Source of the DNA: Rhodococcus triatomae
GTDB taxonomy: Bacteria; Actinomycetota; Actinomycetes; Mycobacteriales; Mycobacteriaceae
Direction of reading: 5' to 3'
Assembly: GCF_014217785.1 (NCBI RefSeq)
Contig: NZ_CP048814.1
Coordinates: 1,302,001 to 1,366,000 of the forward strand
Length of the DNA stretch: 64,000 nt
In this document: positions 9,439 through 17,687 of the stretch, piece by piece
How positions within the stretch are numbered: the stretch's first letter is position 1
Layout of the letters: every line of letters begins with the position of its first letter
The notes under the pieces: generated by a model
Database searches by the model: none
Seen by the model: the letters and a program-made list of their open reading frames with translations, nothing else
Told to the model about the DNA's origin: nothing
Position numbers and translations under genes: made by a program

Positions 9439-10509
9439 TCAGCCCTCCAGTGCTTCGCCGTCGGGTCCGCTCTCGGGCGAATAGGTTCCGTTGGAGTACG
9501 GGTTGTACTCGTTCGTGTAGACGTCGCCGGGGGCGGTGGCACCCGGCTCCAGCTCACCGTTGCGCTCGAGCCAGTCGATCCAGGTCTGGATCTCCTCCTC
9601 GGTGATCACTCCACCGGGGCCCGCGACTCCGGGGCTCTTCCAGTACTCGACGAGGTCGGTGTTCTCGTTGCGGCCGCGCTTCTCGATGATCTCCTTGGCA
9701 CGTTCGATCACCGCTTCCCGTGGCTGGGTCTGTGTCCACCGGATCGCCCGCGCAGTGCCCTGGACGAAGTCGGCGACGGCGTCTTCGTTCTTCGCGATGA
9801 AGTCGTCCCGGAACAGGATCGTCCCGTAACTGAACGAACCGAAGAGCGTCTCGTCGGTGAACAGCGGGCGGATGCCGCCGCGCTCGATGGCGCTGTCGCG
9901 GAACACACTGCCGAGAGTGCCCACGTCGATCTGGCCCTGGCGCAGTGCCTGCTCGGTGTTGACCGGGGGGACCACGATCAGTTCGACCTGGCGAATCTCG
10001 TCGGGGGTCAATCCTTCCCGTTCGAGCCACTCTCGCACCACGAACTCGTGGTGCGCGCCGAGGGTGTTCATGCCGACCTTCTTGCCGATGAGGTCGCGGG
10101 CCGAGCGGATCGGGCTGTCCTCGAGGACGTAGTAGCCGTTGAAGGTCTCCTGATCCGACCCGTAGTACGAGATGACCGAGGTGATCGGCGCGCCGCCCGC
10201 GGCGAGCTTGAGCACGGCGCCGTTGAACGCCCCGCCGAAGTCGGTCTCTCCAGTCGCGGCGTTCTGAATGCTCTGCGGGCCGCTGGTCTGGTCACCCACC
10301 CATTCGAGTTCGACGTTCTCGAAGTAACCGAGGTCCTCGGCCAGCTCGACGAACCCGACCTGGGAGGCGGAACCCTCGTACCGCAGCACGGTCTTGCCGT
10401 CCTCGGTCTGGGTGGCTTGTGACTGACCGGAGCAGGCCGCCACCACGCTGGTGGCGGTCAGCAGTGCAGCGGCAGCGGTCAGAGCCCGCGTGAAACGGGT
10501 ACGAGTCAT
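9439..10509 (-). CDS. ABC substrate-binding lipoprotein, SsuA/TauA/NrtA type
   Basis: A 356-residue extracytoplasmic binding protein. The signal peptide ends in a lipobox (VVAAC, Cys near residue 26), so it is membrane-anchored. The mature part shows the family features VGFVELAEDLGYFENVELEW at its start, then GETDFGGAFNGAVLKLAAGG and QGQIDVGTLG. It heads the operon and should capture the substrate, most likely an alkanesulfonate or related sulfur compound given the LLM monooxygenases downstream. Nitrate, taurine or a hydroxymethylpyrimidine precursor cannot be excluded on sequence alone. Confidence 0.88.
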   Translation of the reverse strand: MTRTRFTRALTAAAALLTATSVVAACSGQSQATQTEDGKTVLRYEGSASQVGFVELAEDLGYFENVELEWVGDQTSGPQSIQNAATGETDFGGAFNGAVLKLAAGGAPITSVISYYGSDQETFNGYYVLEDSPIRSARDLIGKKVGMNTLGAHHEFVVREWLEREGLTPDEIRQVELIVVPPVNTEQALRQGQIDVGTLGSVFRDSAIERGGIRPLFTDETLFGSFSYGTILFRDDFIAKNEDAVADFVQGTARAIRWTQTQPREAVIERAKEIIEKRGRNENTDLVEYWKSPGVAGPGGVITEEEIQTWIDWLERNGELEPGATAPGDVYTNEYNPYSNGTYSPESGPDGEALEG

Positions 10510-10621
10510 CGAAATTCTTCCTTGTTTCAGGCCGCGAGAGTCGCGGTCGAGTAGAGCCGAGAGTGTGTGCCGCGAGTCGGGAGGTCGCGGCAGCCGGCGA
10601 CGAGCCGGAGCGAGATGCGAA

Positions 10622-10641
10622 AGCTGTCAGCTACGACAGCT
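10622..10641 (-). promoter_or_regulatory. Inverted repeat in the leader of the sulfonate operon
   Basis: AGCTGTC and GACAGCT form a perfect 7-bp inverted repeat with a six-base spacer, about 120 bases upstream of the binding-protein start. On the minus strand it overlaps the end of a minimal frame MPQCSSCR. An actinobacterial cysteine-type attenuator or a regulator-binding site are both possible; neither is shown. The interval 10510-11076 otherwise holds the operon leader, the candidate small ORF at 10631-10846 and the sigma-factor promoter. Confidence 0.35.
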
Positions 10642-10846
10642 GGAACACTGGGGCATGAGCAGACTCCCGGGGCGTGGTGTGGTCGCAAAAACATACGTCC
10701 GGCCCCGAGGAGAGTCGACATTTCTCGCACTCGGGATTTTTAAGGCACACCAGCAGGTCCCGCAGGTCCGTGAGGAATCCGAACATCGCGTGGCGAACGA
10801 CGCGGGACCACTCGTCCGCGAGGATGACGCGATGACTCTGCCGCAC
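10631..10846 (-). CDS. Candidate cysteine-rich small protein upstream of the sulfonate operon
   Basis: A 71-codon frame starting with GTG. Its first half reads like real protein (RVILADEWSRVVRHAMFGF) with mostly G or C third positions. It is followed by the cysteine cluster CLKNPECEKCR and VCFCDH, five Cys in total after residue 30. The second half has AT-richer codons and overlaps other possible leader frames. I do not recognise the family. Being just upstream of, and on the same strand as, an organosulfur operon, it could be a small metal-binding protein or a Cys-sensing leader, or it may not be expressed. Confidence 0.3.
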   Translation of the reverse strand: MRQSHRVILADEWSRVVRHAMFGFLTDLRDLLVCLKNPECEKCRLSSGPDVCFCDHTTPRESAHAPVFQLS

Positions 10847-11064
10847 CGGACCGCCCGCGGTTGGAACATCCTCGATGTTCTCCGGGATCGACTCGGGTCA
10901 CTGGGAGTTCCGGTGCTCGGAGGATTGATGATCGGGCACAACGGGATCGGGCAGACGGTGCTCCCGATCAGGACGCCGTGACGCTCGGTGCCGACGCCGT
11001 CCTGGACACCTACACCGGAACGCTGACGGCGCGGCACGCGAATGTCGCATCGCGCGTTCGCTTG

Positions 11065-11070
11065 TACACT
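11065..11070 (+). promoter_or_regulatory. -10 element of a leaderless sigma-factor promoter
   Basis: TACACT fits the actinobacterial -10 consensus TANNNT and ends six bases before the GTG at 11077. The mRNA would therefore begin at or next to the start codon, and no ribosome site is seen. No convincing -35 was found. This is an inference from spacing. Confidence 0.45.
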
Positions 11071-11076
11071 CCGATC

Positions 11077-12012
11077 GTGGCCTCCACCGACGTCGTCGAC
11101 GACTTCGAGACACACCGCAGGCATCTGCTCGCCGTCGCCTACCGCCTGACCGGCAGCGTGACCGATGCCGAGGACGCCGTGCAGGAATCGTGGCTGCGCC
11201 TCGATCACGCCGACGTCCGTGAGATCCGCGATCTGCGCGCCTGGCTGACCACCGTGGTGGGCCGAATCTGCCTCGACCACCTGCGCTCGGCCGCCGTGCG
11301 CCGGGAACGCTATGTGGGGCAGTGGCTTCCGGAGCCGATCGTCACCGACGTGAATCCCTCGTCCCGCCCCGATCCGCTCGAGACGCTCGTCCAGGACGAG
11401 GACGCGCGGATGGCCGCCATGGTCGTGCTCGACACGATGAGCCCGCAGCAGCGCATCGCGTTCGTACTCCACGACGGATTCTCCGTGCCCTTCGACGAGA
11501 TCTCCGCGATCCTGGGCGTGGAGACGGCCACGGCACGCCAGCTCGCGTCCCGTGGCCGGCGTGCCGCCGCGGCCGCACCCCCACCGGTGTCCGCGGACCA
11601 GCACGCCGAAGCGGTCCTGCGCCTGGTCGAGGCAATGGCCACCGGCGACATCGACCGCATCGTCGCCACGCTCGATCCGGATGTGGTGATGGTCGGAGAC
11701 GCGGACGGAAAGACCGGCACGGCGATCAACGTGATCCGGGGACCGGAGAAGTTCGCACGATTCTTCCTCGGACTGGTGCGCCGCTACGGGTGGGAGGCAC
11801 TACTGGCCACCCGCACACCGGTCCTGGTCAACGGTCGCCTCGGCTTCTACGGAGAGAGGGCCGACGGCGACGGCACCCACCCGCCGGTCGCGCCGCGGGT
11901 GAGTGCCTATGCCGTTCGGGACGGCCGGGTGTGCGCCGCCTACGACGTCGCGAACCCGGACAAGTTCCACGGCATCGTGCTCGGCGGTCAGCGCCCGTTC
12001 GACGCGTCCTGA
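11077..12012 (+). CDS. ECF41-family sigma factor with SnoaL-like C-terminal domain
   Basis: A 311-residue sigma factor. Region 2 is at about residues 8-75 (HRRHLLAVAYRLTGSVTDAE, then QESWLRL) and region 4 at about 108-160 (MSPQQRIAFVLHDGFSVPFD). A C-terminal SnoaL-like domain follows. The ECF41 signatures are present: WLPEP in the linker (about residue 84), DADGKTG in the SnoaL part, and the terminal motif NPDKF. In ECF41 proteins this extra domain modulates activity in place of an anti-sigma factor, and the usual genomic partner is a CMD gene. Here that partner is tail-to-tail and overlaps by 25 bases. The GTG at 11077 was chosen because region 2 begins soon after it and a -10 box lies just upstream. 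Confidence 0.9.
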   Translation: MASTDVVDDFETHRRHLLAVAYRLTGSVTDAEDAVQESWLRLDHADVREIRDLRAWLTTVVGRICLDHLRSAAVRRERYVGQWLPEPIVTDVNPSSRPDPLETLVQDEDARMAAMVVLDTMSPQQRIAFVLHDGFSVPFDEISAILGVETATARQLASRGRRAAAAAPPPVSADQHAEAVLRLVEAMATGDIDRIVATLDPDVVMVGDADGKTGTAINVIRGPEKFARFFLGLVRRYGWEALLATRTPVLVNGRLGFYGERADGDGTHPPVAPRVSAYAVRDGRVCAAYDVANPDKFHGIVLGGQRPFDAS

Positions 12013-12608
12013 CCTGTCACCGCCGCCGTCTCGACGGGCTCGTCCACAGCCCACGGCACCCGGCAGGAATCCGTGCTGAAACCCTGGTCGGTGATCCCGA
12101 GCGCCGAGTTCGTCCGGGCCCGCTGGTTCTCGAGGCCGATCTGGAAGCTCAACTCGACCACGCCCGCGTGTCCGAACCGGTCGACCAGATCCTGCACCTG
12201 CTCGTCGGTGACCTCGATCGGCGTCGCGGTCATGGCGTCGGCGTAGGCGATGGCGGCACGCTCGTCGTCGCTGTACCTCGGAGAGGTCGCGTAGTCACCG
12301 ATGTCCTTCAACCGATCGATGTCGAGGCCGTCGAGGCGCTGCAACATCGTCCCGAAATCGACGCACCACGAGCAGCCGACGGTCCAGGCGACCCGGTACA
12401 CCGCGATCTCCCGGATGTTCGCCGGAAGCACCGTCGACGCCTTCTCCGCGGCCGTCTCCGCCACCGCCGACGCGACGAGGAGCCGTGGATGGTGCGCGAC
12501 CACGGCAAACGGTTCCGGAACCTCCCCGAACCGACGGGCTGCTGCCTTGTAGGCGAGCCTGACGAACCGATTCGCTTCCTGCGGTGGCACTCCTGCGATG
12601 CGAGCCAT
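11988..12608 (-). CDS. Carboxymuconolactone decarboxylase (AhpD-like) protein
   Basis: A 206-residue CMD/AhpD-fold protein. The active-site helix reads VGCSWCVDFG, with the CxxC pair that gives peroxidase-type redox activity, and the C-terminal half has the conserved pattern VVELSFQIGLENQRARTN. Translation starts at the ATG at 12608 behind GGAGGACATC. It is the cognate-type partner of the ECF41 factor, whose gene it meets tail-to-tail. The promoter elements at 12655-12681 match the motif described for ECF41, so the sigma factor probably transcribes it. The true substrate of these partners is unknown. Confidence 0.88.
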   Translation of the reverse strand: MARIAGVPPQEANRFVRLAYKAAARRFGEVPEPFAVVAHHPRLLVASAVAETAAEKASTVLPANIREIAVYRVAWTVGCSWCVDFGTMLQRLDGLDIDRLKDIGDYATSPRYSDDERAAIAYADAMTATPIEVTDEQVQDLVDRFGHAGVVELSFQIGLENQRARTNSALGITDQGFSTDSCRVPWAVDEPVETAAVTGQDASNGR

Positions 12609-12654
12609 GATGTCCTCCCACTGTCGAGGCGACTTCTTCGCCGTACGATTCGTG

Positions 12655-12681
12655 GACGAGACAGCCCCACCGAACGTGACA
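12655..12681 (-). promoter_or_regulatory. ECF41-type promoter of the CMD gene
   Basis: On the minus strand TGTCACG (12681-12675) is followed by exactly 16 bases and CGTC (12658-12655). The published ECF41 target motif, as I recall it, is TGTCACA-N16-CGTC, so ten of eleven specified bases match. Transcription would begin near 12648, leaving a leader of about 40 bases with a ribosome site before the ATG at 12608. Confidence 0.7.
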
Positions 12682-12725
12682 CGGCCGAGTCCCACCGGCT
12701 CCCACACACCCGCTACGCTGCAGTA

Positions 12726-13916
12726 ATGCCCGCAACGCGCCGAAACCGGACGACGGTCGCGCGCCTGCGCCCGTTCACGTCCACCATTTTCGCAGAGATG
12801 ACCGGGCTCGCGACGGAACACGACGCGATCAACCTCGGGCAGGGCTTCCCCGACACCGACGGCCCGGCCTCGATGCTCGAGGCCGCGCGGACTGCCATCT
12901 CCGACGGGGTCAACCAGTACGCCCCGGGCCCGGGCACACCCGAGCTGCGCCGGGCCGTCGCGGCCGACCGTGCCCGGCGATACGGCGTCGAGTACGACCC
13001 GGAGGGCGAGGTCCTCGTCACCGTGGGCGCCACCGAAGCGATCACCGCCGCGATCGTCGGTCTGGTCGAACCCGGCGAGGAAGTCCTGCTGATCGAGCCC
13101 TACTACGATTCCTACGCCGCGGCCGTCGCGATGGCCGGCGCGACGCGCACCACCGCATCGATGCGGGTGGACGGCGACGGATTCGCCCTCGACCTCGACG
13201 GACTGCGGTCGGCGGTCACTCCCCGGACGTCGATGATCGTGCTCAACACCCCGCACAATCCCACCGGAGCCGTGCTCACCGACGCCGAACTGCACGCGGT
13301 CGCCGACCTCGCCCGCGAGCACGACCTGCTGGTGCTCAGTGACGAGGTCTACGAACATCTCGTCTTCGACGGCGGGGTGCACACGCCGATCGCGACCCTT
13401 CCCGGCATGGCCGAGCGCACGGTCACGGTCTCCAGCGCGGGAAAGATGTTCAACGTCACCGGGTGGAAGATCGGTTGGGCGTGCGGCCCGTCGGAACTGA
13501 TCGCGGGGGTGCGGGCGGCGAAACAGTTCCTGTCCTTCACCGCGGGTGCGCCGCTGCAACCGGCCGTCGCCCACGCTCTCGAGCACGAATCCGCGTGGGT
13601 GCTGGGCCTTCGGGACGATCTGCAGCGCAAACGCGACCTGTTGCGGACCGCGCTCACCGACGCGGGGTTCGCGGTGTGCCACGGCGGGGGCACCTACTTC
13701 CTCTGCGCCGACATCACTGGGCTGGGCGCCCACGACGGCGTCGAGTTCTGCCGCGAACTGCCCGCACGCATCGGCGTCGCCGCCGTCCCGATCAGCGTGT
13801 TCACCGACCACCCCGAGGACTGGAACCACCTGGTGCGCTTCGCATTCTGCAAACAGGACCACATCCTCGCGGAAGCTGCCCGTCGCCTCGGCACCCTGGG
13901 GGCGTCCGCGCCGTGA
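12726..13916 (+). CDS. dapC: N-succinyldiaminopimelate aminotransferase-like enzyme (DapC)
   Basis: A 396-residue class I PLP aminotransferase. It matches mycobacterial Rv0858c (DapC) closely as I remember it: LRPFTSTIFAEMTGLATEH, NLGQGFPDTDGP, GVNQYAPGPGTPELRRAV, NTPHNPTGAVL, SDEVYEHLVFDG and, with the PLP lysine, SSAGKMFNVTGWKIGWACG (Lys near residue 242). DapC transfers an amino group from glutamate in the succinylase branch of lysine and meso-diaminopimelate synthesis, in the cytoplasm. Related enzymes act on kynurenine or methionine, so the exact substrate stays inferred. The stop overlaps the GTG of the downstream AraC-type regulator. Confidence 0.82.
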   Translation: MPATRRNRTTVARLRPFTSTIFAEMTGLATEHDAINLGQGFPDTDGPASMLEAARTAISDGVNQYAPGPGTPELRRAVAADRARRYGVEYDPEGEVLVTVGATEAITAAIVGLVEPGEEVLLIEPYYDSYAAAVAMAGATRTTASMRVDGDGFALDLDGLRSAVTPRTSMIVLNTPHNPTGAVLTDAELHAVADLAREHDLLVLSDEVYEHLVFDGGVHTPIATLPGMAERTVTVSSAGKMFNVTGWKIGWACGPSELIAGVRAAKQFLSFTAGAPLQPAVAHALEHESAWVLGLRDDLQRKRDLLRTALTDAGFAVCHGGGTYFLCADITGLGAHDGVEFCRELPARIGVAAVPISVFTDHPEDWNHLVRFAFCKQDHILAEAARRLGTLGASAP

Positions 13917-14923
13917 CCGACCGCATCATCCCGTCGGACTTCGTACGTCGCTCGGTGGAGCTGTCGCACCGCGAGGGCTCGGTGGATCTGACTCCCGCGG
14001 TGCGCGCCGCGGGTATCACCCCGGAGGAGATGGCCGATCCCCTGTACCGGCTCACTCCGTCGCAGGTGACCGCATTCGTCCAGGCCACCTGGCAGATCAC
14101 CGACGACGAACTGTTCGGGCTGGCCCCCGCGCCGGTGCCCCGCGGAACGTTCCGGATGGTCTGCCTGACGCTCATCCACACTCCCGACCTCGGCTCGGCC
14201 CTCGAGCGGATGTCCGACGTCCTGCGGGCACTGCCGACCCTCGCGCCGCTGCGGATCGAGCGCGGTTCGGCCACCACCCGGGTGTCGATCGAACTGCGCG
14301 ACGCGAGCGAACGGCCCAGCGACGAGACGCGGGTGATCACGGACTTCCTGTTGATCCTGCTACACCGGTTCGCCGCGTGGCTGGTGGGCAAGCGGGTGCG
14401 CCTGCTGGCCGTGGATCTCCCCTATCCCCAGCCGTCACAGGCGATGCTCGCCGAGAACTACGACCACATCTTCGGCGTGCCGGTGACGTTCGGTGCCGAC
14501 GTCCCCGCGCTCGAGATCGACAACGCGGTGTTGCGTGCCCCGATCATCCAGACCGAGGAGTCCCTCGAGGAGTATCTCCGCGAATCACCGACGCTGCTGC
14601 TGTCCGAGCGGGACTACGACAGCACCGCGTCGGCGCAGGTCCGGCGCGTTCTCGAGCTCGGGGTGAAGGGCCGTACGTCCACCGCCGAGGAGATCGCGTC
14701 CATGCTCTCGATCAGCGTTCCGCACCTGCGGCGACTGCTCCGCCAGGACGGTACGTCACTCAATCAGTTGCGGGAGGAGGTGCTGCGCGACGCCGCGATC
14801 GCCGGACTACGCCGTGGCGAGAGCGTCGACGAGTTGTCCGGCAGACTCGGATTCTCGGAACCGAGCGCGTTCCGCCGCGCCTTCAAACGGTGGACGGGCA
14901 GCACGCCGAGTACCTACCGCTGA
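13913..14923 (+). CDS. AraC-family regulator with arabinose-binding-like N-domain
   Basis: A 336-residue transcription factor. Residues 1-200 resemble the Arabinose_bd domain of OruR/ArgR-type AraC proteins (PLYRLTPSQVTAFVQATWQ). The last 85 residues hold two helix-turn-helix units: AEEIASMLSISVPHLRRLLR, then DELSGRLGFSEPSAFRRAFK with the usual terminal RWTGSTPSTYR. It overlaps the aminotransferase gene by four bases, which couples them. Nothing further shows which promoter it controls. Confidence 0.88.
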   Translation: MTDRIIPSDFVRRSVELSHREGSVDLTPAVRAAGITPEEMADPLYRLTPSQVTAFVQATWQITDDELFGLAPAPVPRGTFRMVCLTLIHTPDLGSALERMSDVLRALPTLAPLRIERGSATTRVSIELRDASERPSDETRVITDFLLILLHRFAAWLVGKRVRLLAVDLPYPQPSQAMLAENYDHIFGVPVTFGADVPALEIDNAVLRAPIIQTEESLEEYLRESPTLLLSERDYDSTASAQVRRVLELGVKGRTSTAEEIASMLSISVPHLRRLLRQDGTSLNQLREEVLRDAAIAGLRRGESVDELSGRLGFSEPSAFRRAFKRWTGSTPSTYR

Positions 14924-14979
14924 CGCAGCGGCACTGCCGACACTGCAGCGGCGTGACACTGCGGGGGTGACACCCACGC

Positions 14980-15405
14980 TCAGGTGACGCAGAACTCGTT
15001 GCCCTCCGGATCGGCCATCGTGACCCATTCGAACGGGCCCTGGCTGTCCCGGTACAGCACCGAGGCACCGGCCTGCTCCAGCGTGCGCGCCACCTCCTCG
15101 CGCCGATCCCCCGCTCGGATGTCGAGGTGCATGCGGTTCTTCACCGTCTTGCCCTCCGGCACCAGCTGGAACAGGACGCGGGGCCGGCCGGGGTGCACCG
15201 GATCCGAGATGGCGGCACCGACCTTCCACACCAGCACGCCGTCGAACACCGTCGTGTCGGACTCCTGCGCCCGACCCGCCTCGACCAGACCGCGGATGAA
15301 GTCCTCGTTGCTGGGCTCGACTTCCCACTCCAGCGCCCGTGCCCACCATTTCGCCTGCGTATGGGGGTCTGCCGCGTCGACCGTGACCTGAAATTCGTAT
15401 CCCAT
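14980..15405 (-). CDS. VOC-superfamily (glyoxalase-like) protein
   Basis: A 141-residue protein of the vicinal-oxygen-chelate fold. It shows DPHTQAKWWARALEWEV near the N-terminus, RMHLDIRAGDRREEVARTLEQAGA in the middle (with the probable metal-ligand His), and FEWVTMADPEGNEFCVT at the end. This type is common in actinobacteria and mostly uncharacterised; some members confer resistance or act on small hydrophobic molecules. It is convergent with the AraC gene and divergent from the membrane-protein gene at 15521. Confidence 0.82.
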   Translation of the reverse strand: MGYEFQVTVDAADPHTQAKWWARALEWEVEPSNEDFIRGLVEAGRAQESDTTVFDGVLVWKVGAAISDPVHPGRPRVLFQLVPEGKTVKNRMHLDIRAGDRREEVARTLEQAGASVLYRDSQGPFEWVTMADPEGNEFCVT

Positions 15406-15520
15406 GCACCGACGCTACCGCCGGCCCCCGACAGCCCTCCCCCTTCTCCCGCAACACCCCCACCTCCTCCGGATGCTGCTCGGTGCGGCGCCCGGGCAGG
15501 GGGCCGGTACTGTGTGCCGG

Positions 15521-16135
15521 GTGAAACGGAGCTCGGTGGGCACCGCGCGCCCCTCGGGCACGGCGCGGTCGCACGCCTCCGGCACGGCGCAGTCGCGCGC
15601 CTCCGGCACGGCACCGCTGCGTGGTGGCCTCGTCGGCTCCGTGTCCGGCGCGTTGAGCATCGCCGCCCACGGCATCGGCGGTGGGCACGCCGCCGCCATG
15701 TCCACGAACTCGCTGGCCCTGCTGGTCGCCGCGTGCGGCGCCGTCGGTGCGATCGCCGGGTCGGCGCGCACCGGGCACCGGCTCCTGCACATGGCAGCCC
15801 TGCTTCTCGCCGGTCAAGGTGCCGGCCACGTCAGTCTGTCGCTCACCTCGGGGCACGATCCACTGTCCTCCCTCACTCCCGCAATGACGACCGCGCACGT
15901 GCTGGCCGCCGTCGTCGCAGCGGCCGCGATCGCGGCCGCCGAACGTGGTGGACGACGCGCCCTCGCCCGCCTGCGCCGGCTCCGCCCGGCCCTCCTCGTC
16001 GTCGCCTCACCGGACGAGACACCGCGCTCCGCTCCGGATTTCACCTACCACCCGCGTGTCGTCCTCCGGCTGCTCGCCGGCTCGGGCGCCGGAACCCGGG
16101 GCCCACCCTCGCGTCTGGCCCTCGCCCTCACGTAG
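15521..16135 (+). CDS. Small membrane protein paralogous to 20492-21037
   Basis: A 204-residue protein with about four hydrophobic helices. Shared with the protein at 20492 are LSIAAHGIGGG, LALLVAACGAVGA, GQGAGHVSLSLTSGH and LTPAMTTAHVLAA. The repeated His residues in or near helices suggest metal handling. I took the GTG at 15521, since translation from it begins like the paralogue. An ATG at 15404 would add 39 residues but overlaps the divergent VOC start. An Ala/Ser/Thr-rich stretch (residues 8-35) comes from a tandem DNA repeat. It precedes a PepSY-type reductase, so a role in copper or iron handling is plausible but unproven. Confidence 0.65.
   Translation: MKRSSVGTARPSGTARSHASGTAQSRASGTAPLRGGLVGSVSGALSIAAHGIGGGHAAAMSTNSLALLVAACGAVGAIAGSARTGHRLLHMAALLLAGQGAGHVSLSLTSGHDPLSSLTPAMTTAHVLAAVVAAAAIAAAERGGRRALARLRRLRPALLVVASPDETPRSAPDFTYHPRVVLRLLAGSGAGTRGPPSRLALALT
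15552..15616 (+). repeat. 24-bp tandem repeat inside a coding region
   Basis: Two full 24-base units (15552-15575 and 15576-15599) and a partial third, about 85% alike, encode successive octapeptides of the form ASGTAxSR. The period is a multiple of three, so copy-number changes would keep the frame. Confidence 0.7.
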
Positions 16136-16226
16136 CGACGCGGACGACGCGCCGCTGCGTCGTCCTCTCCTGTGCCCACCTCACGGTGTGCAGAGGCATT
16201 CCCTCGTGAGCAGAATCGAGATCCCC

Positions 16227-17663
16227 ATGTCCCAGACTGCGCTCGACCGCGCACTTCCCCCGGAAGATGCCGATCCTCCCCGCCCCGAACCGGCTCGCCT
16301 GCGGCCGCTCGCGCTGCGGTTGCACTTCTACGCCGGCCTGCTCGTCGCCCCGTTCCTGCTGATCGCGACGATCAGCGGCGGCCTGTACGCCGTCGCCCCC
16401 ACTCTCGAGCAGTTCGTCTACCGCGATCTGCTCACCACCGCGCACACCGGAAGCGCCCTACCGGTTTCCGACCAGATCACCGCCGCCGAGCAGGCGAGGC
16501 CCGACCTCGGCGTCGTCGGTGTGCGCCCTGCACCCGAACCCGGAGACACCACCCGCGTGCTCTTCGCCGATCCGGCTCTCGGCGAGTCCGAGAAGCGCGC
16601 CGTGTTCGTCGACCCGTCGACCGCGGAGGTACTCGGTGAATCCACCGTGTACGGCAGCAGCAGCGCACTGCCGATGCGGACGTGGATCAGCCAGTTGCAC
16701 CGCAACCTGCACCTGGGCGAGCCGGGCCGGATCTACAGCGAACTCGCCGCGTCCTGGTTGTGGGTGATCGCCCTCGGCGGCCTGTACCTGTGGGTCGGGC
16801 GGTACCTGCGGACGCGGGCACGCAATCCCGAACGTGCCCACCTGCTGACGCCGGATCGCGGTGCCACCGGGCGTCGGCGCACTCTCGGCTGGCACGGCGC
16901 GGTCGGCGCATGGATCGCGGTGGGGCTGGTGTTCCTCTCCGCCACCGGCCTGACCTGGTCGAAGTATGCAGGCGACAACATCGGCGAGGTCCGCCAGTCA
17001 CTGAACTGGACCACCCCGTCCGTCTCGACTGTGCTCGGGGACGCGCCGGCGGATCACGGCAGCGGCGGCGGCCACGACGGCCACGGCACCGCGGCGCCCG
17101 TCACGGCCGACGTCGATCCCGCTGCCGTCGACCGGGTACTCGATGCCGGCCGGGCGGAGGGCCTTCGTTCCGCCGTGGAGGTCACGTTCCCGGCGACGTC
17201 GGAGGCGGCCTTCGTCGTGTCCGAGGTGCGGCAGCCGTGGGTGTTCTCCAACGACTCGGTGGCGGTGGACGGGGCAACCGGCGAGGTCACGGACGTCTCA
17301 CGATTCGCGCAGTGGCCCTTCGCGGCCCAGTTGACGTCCTGGGCGATCCAGCTGCACATGGGCTTGCTGTTCGGCCTGGTCAGTCAACTCGCTCTCCTGG
17401 CCCTGGCGGTGGCGCTCGGCACGGTCGTCGTGCGCGGCTACGTGCTGTGGTGGCGCCGCCGACCGACCCGGACCGGGTCCCGTCCGTTCGGCTCGCCGCC
17501 GCGGCGCGGCACACTCCGGCGGCTGCATCCCGCCGCGCTCGTGTCCGCGGCCGTCGTTGCGGCCTTGGTCGGCTGGTTCGTGCCGCTCCTGGGTATCAGC
17601 CTCGCGGCCTTCCTGGTGATCGACACGGTGATCGGCGTCCTCCGCCGCCCCCGCACCCCTTAG
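16227..17663 (+). CDS. PepSY-domain membrane protein (metal reductase type)
   Basis: A 478-residue PepSY-associated TM protein. A first helix (LHFYAGLLVAPFLLIATISG, about residue 36) leads into a PepSY-like domain, then HRNLHLGEPGRIYSELAASW and further helices near 175, 235, 375 and at the C-terminus. Paired His residues in the helices are the usual haem ligands of this family. The extracytoplasmic loop near residue 275 is His/Gly-rich (DHGSGGGHDGHG), which suggests metal binding. Such proteins reduce ferric siderophores or copper. An in-frame GTG at 16206 is an alternative start. It follows the small membrane protein and ends at a strong hairpin. Confidence 0.85.
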   Translation: MSQTALDRALPPEDADPPRPEPARLRPLALRLHFYAGLLVAPFLLIATISGGLYAVAPTLEQFVYRDLLTTAHTGSALPVSDQITAAEQARPDLGVVGVRPAPEPGDTTRVLFADPALGESEKRAVFVDPSTAEVLGESTVYGSSSALPMRTWISQLHRNLHLGEPGRIYSELAASWLWVIALGGLYLWVGRYLRTRARNPERAHLLTPDRGATGRRRTLGWHGAVGAWIAVGLVFLSATGLTWSKYAGDNIGEVRQSLNWTTPSVSTVLGDAPADHGSGGGHDGHGTAAPVTADVDPAAVDRVLDAGRAEGLRSAVEVTFPATSEAAFVVSEVRQPWVFSNDSVAVDGATGEVTDVSRFAQWPFAAQLTSWAIQLHMGLLFGLVSQLALLALAVALGTVVVRGYVLWWRRRPTRTGSRPFGSPPRRGTLRRLHPAALVSAAVVAALVGWFVPLLGISLAAFLVIDTVIGVLRRPRTP

Positions 17664-17687
17664 CTCCCGATCCCGCCCGCTCCCCCT

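Noticed and set aside
12726-13862. Upstream extension of the CMD frame on the minus strand to 13862
   Set aside because: The extension runs through the aminotransferase gene in antisense. The CMD protein starts at 12608 with a good ribosome site.
15552-15616. Possible CRISPR-like repeat
   Set aside because: Direct tandem units without spacers, inside a coding frame with period 24. It is a coding microsatellite, not an array.
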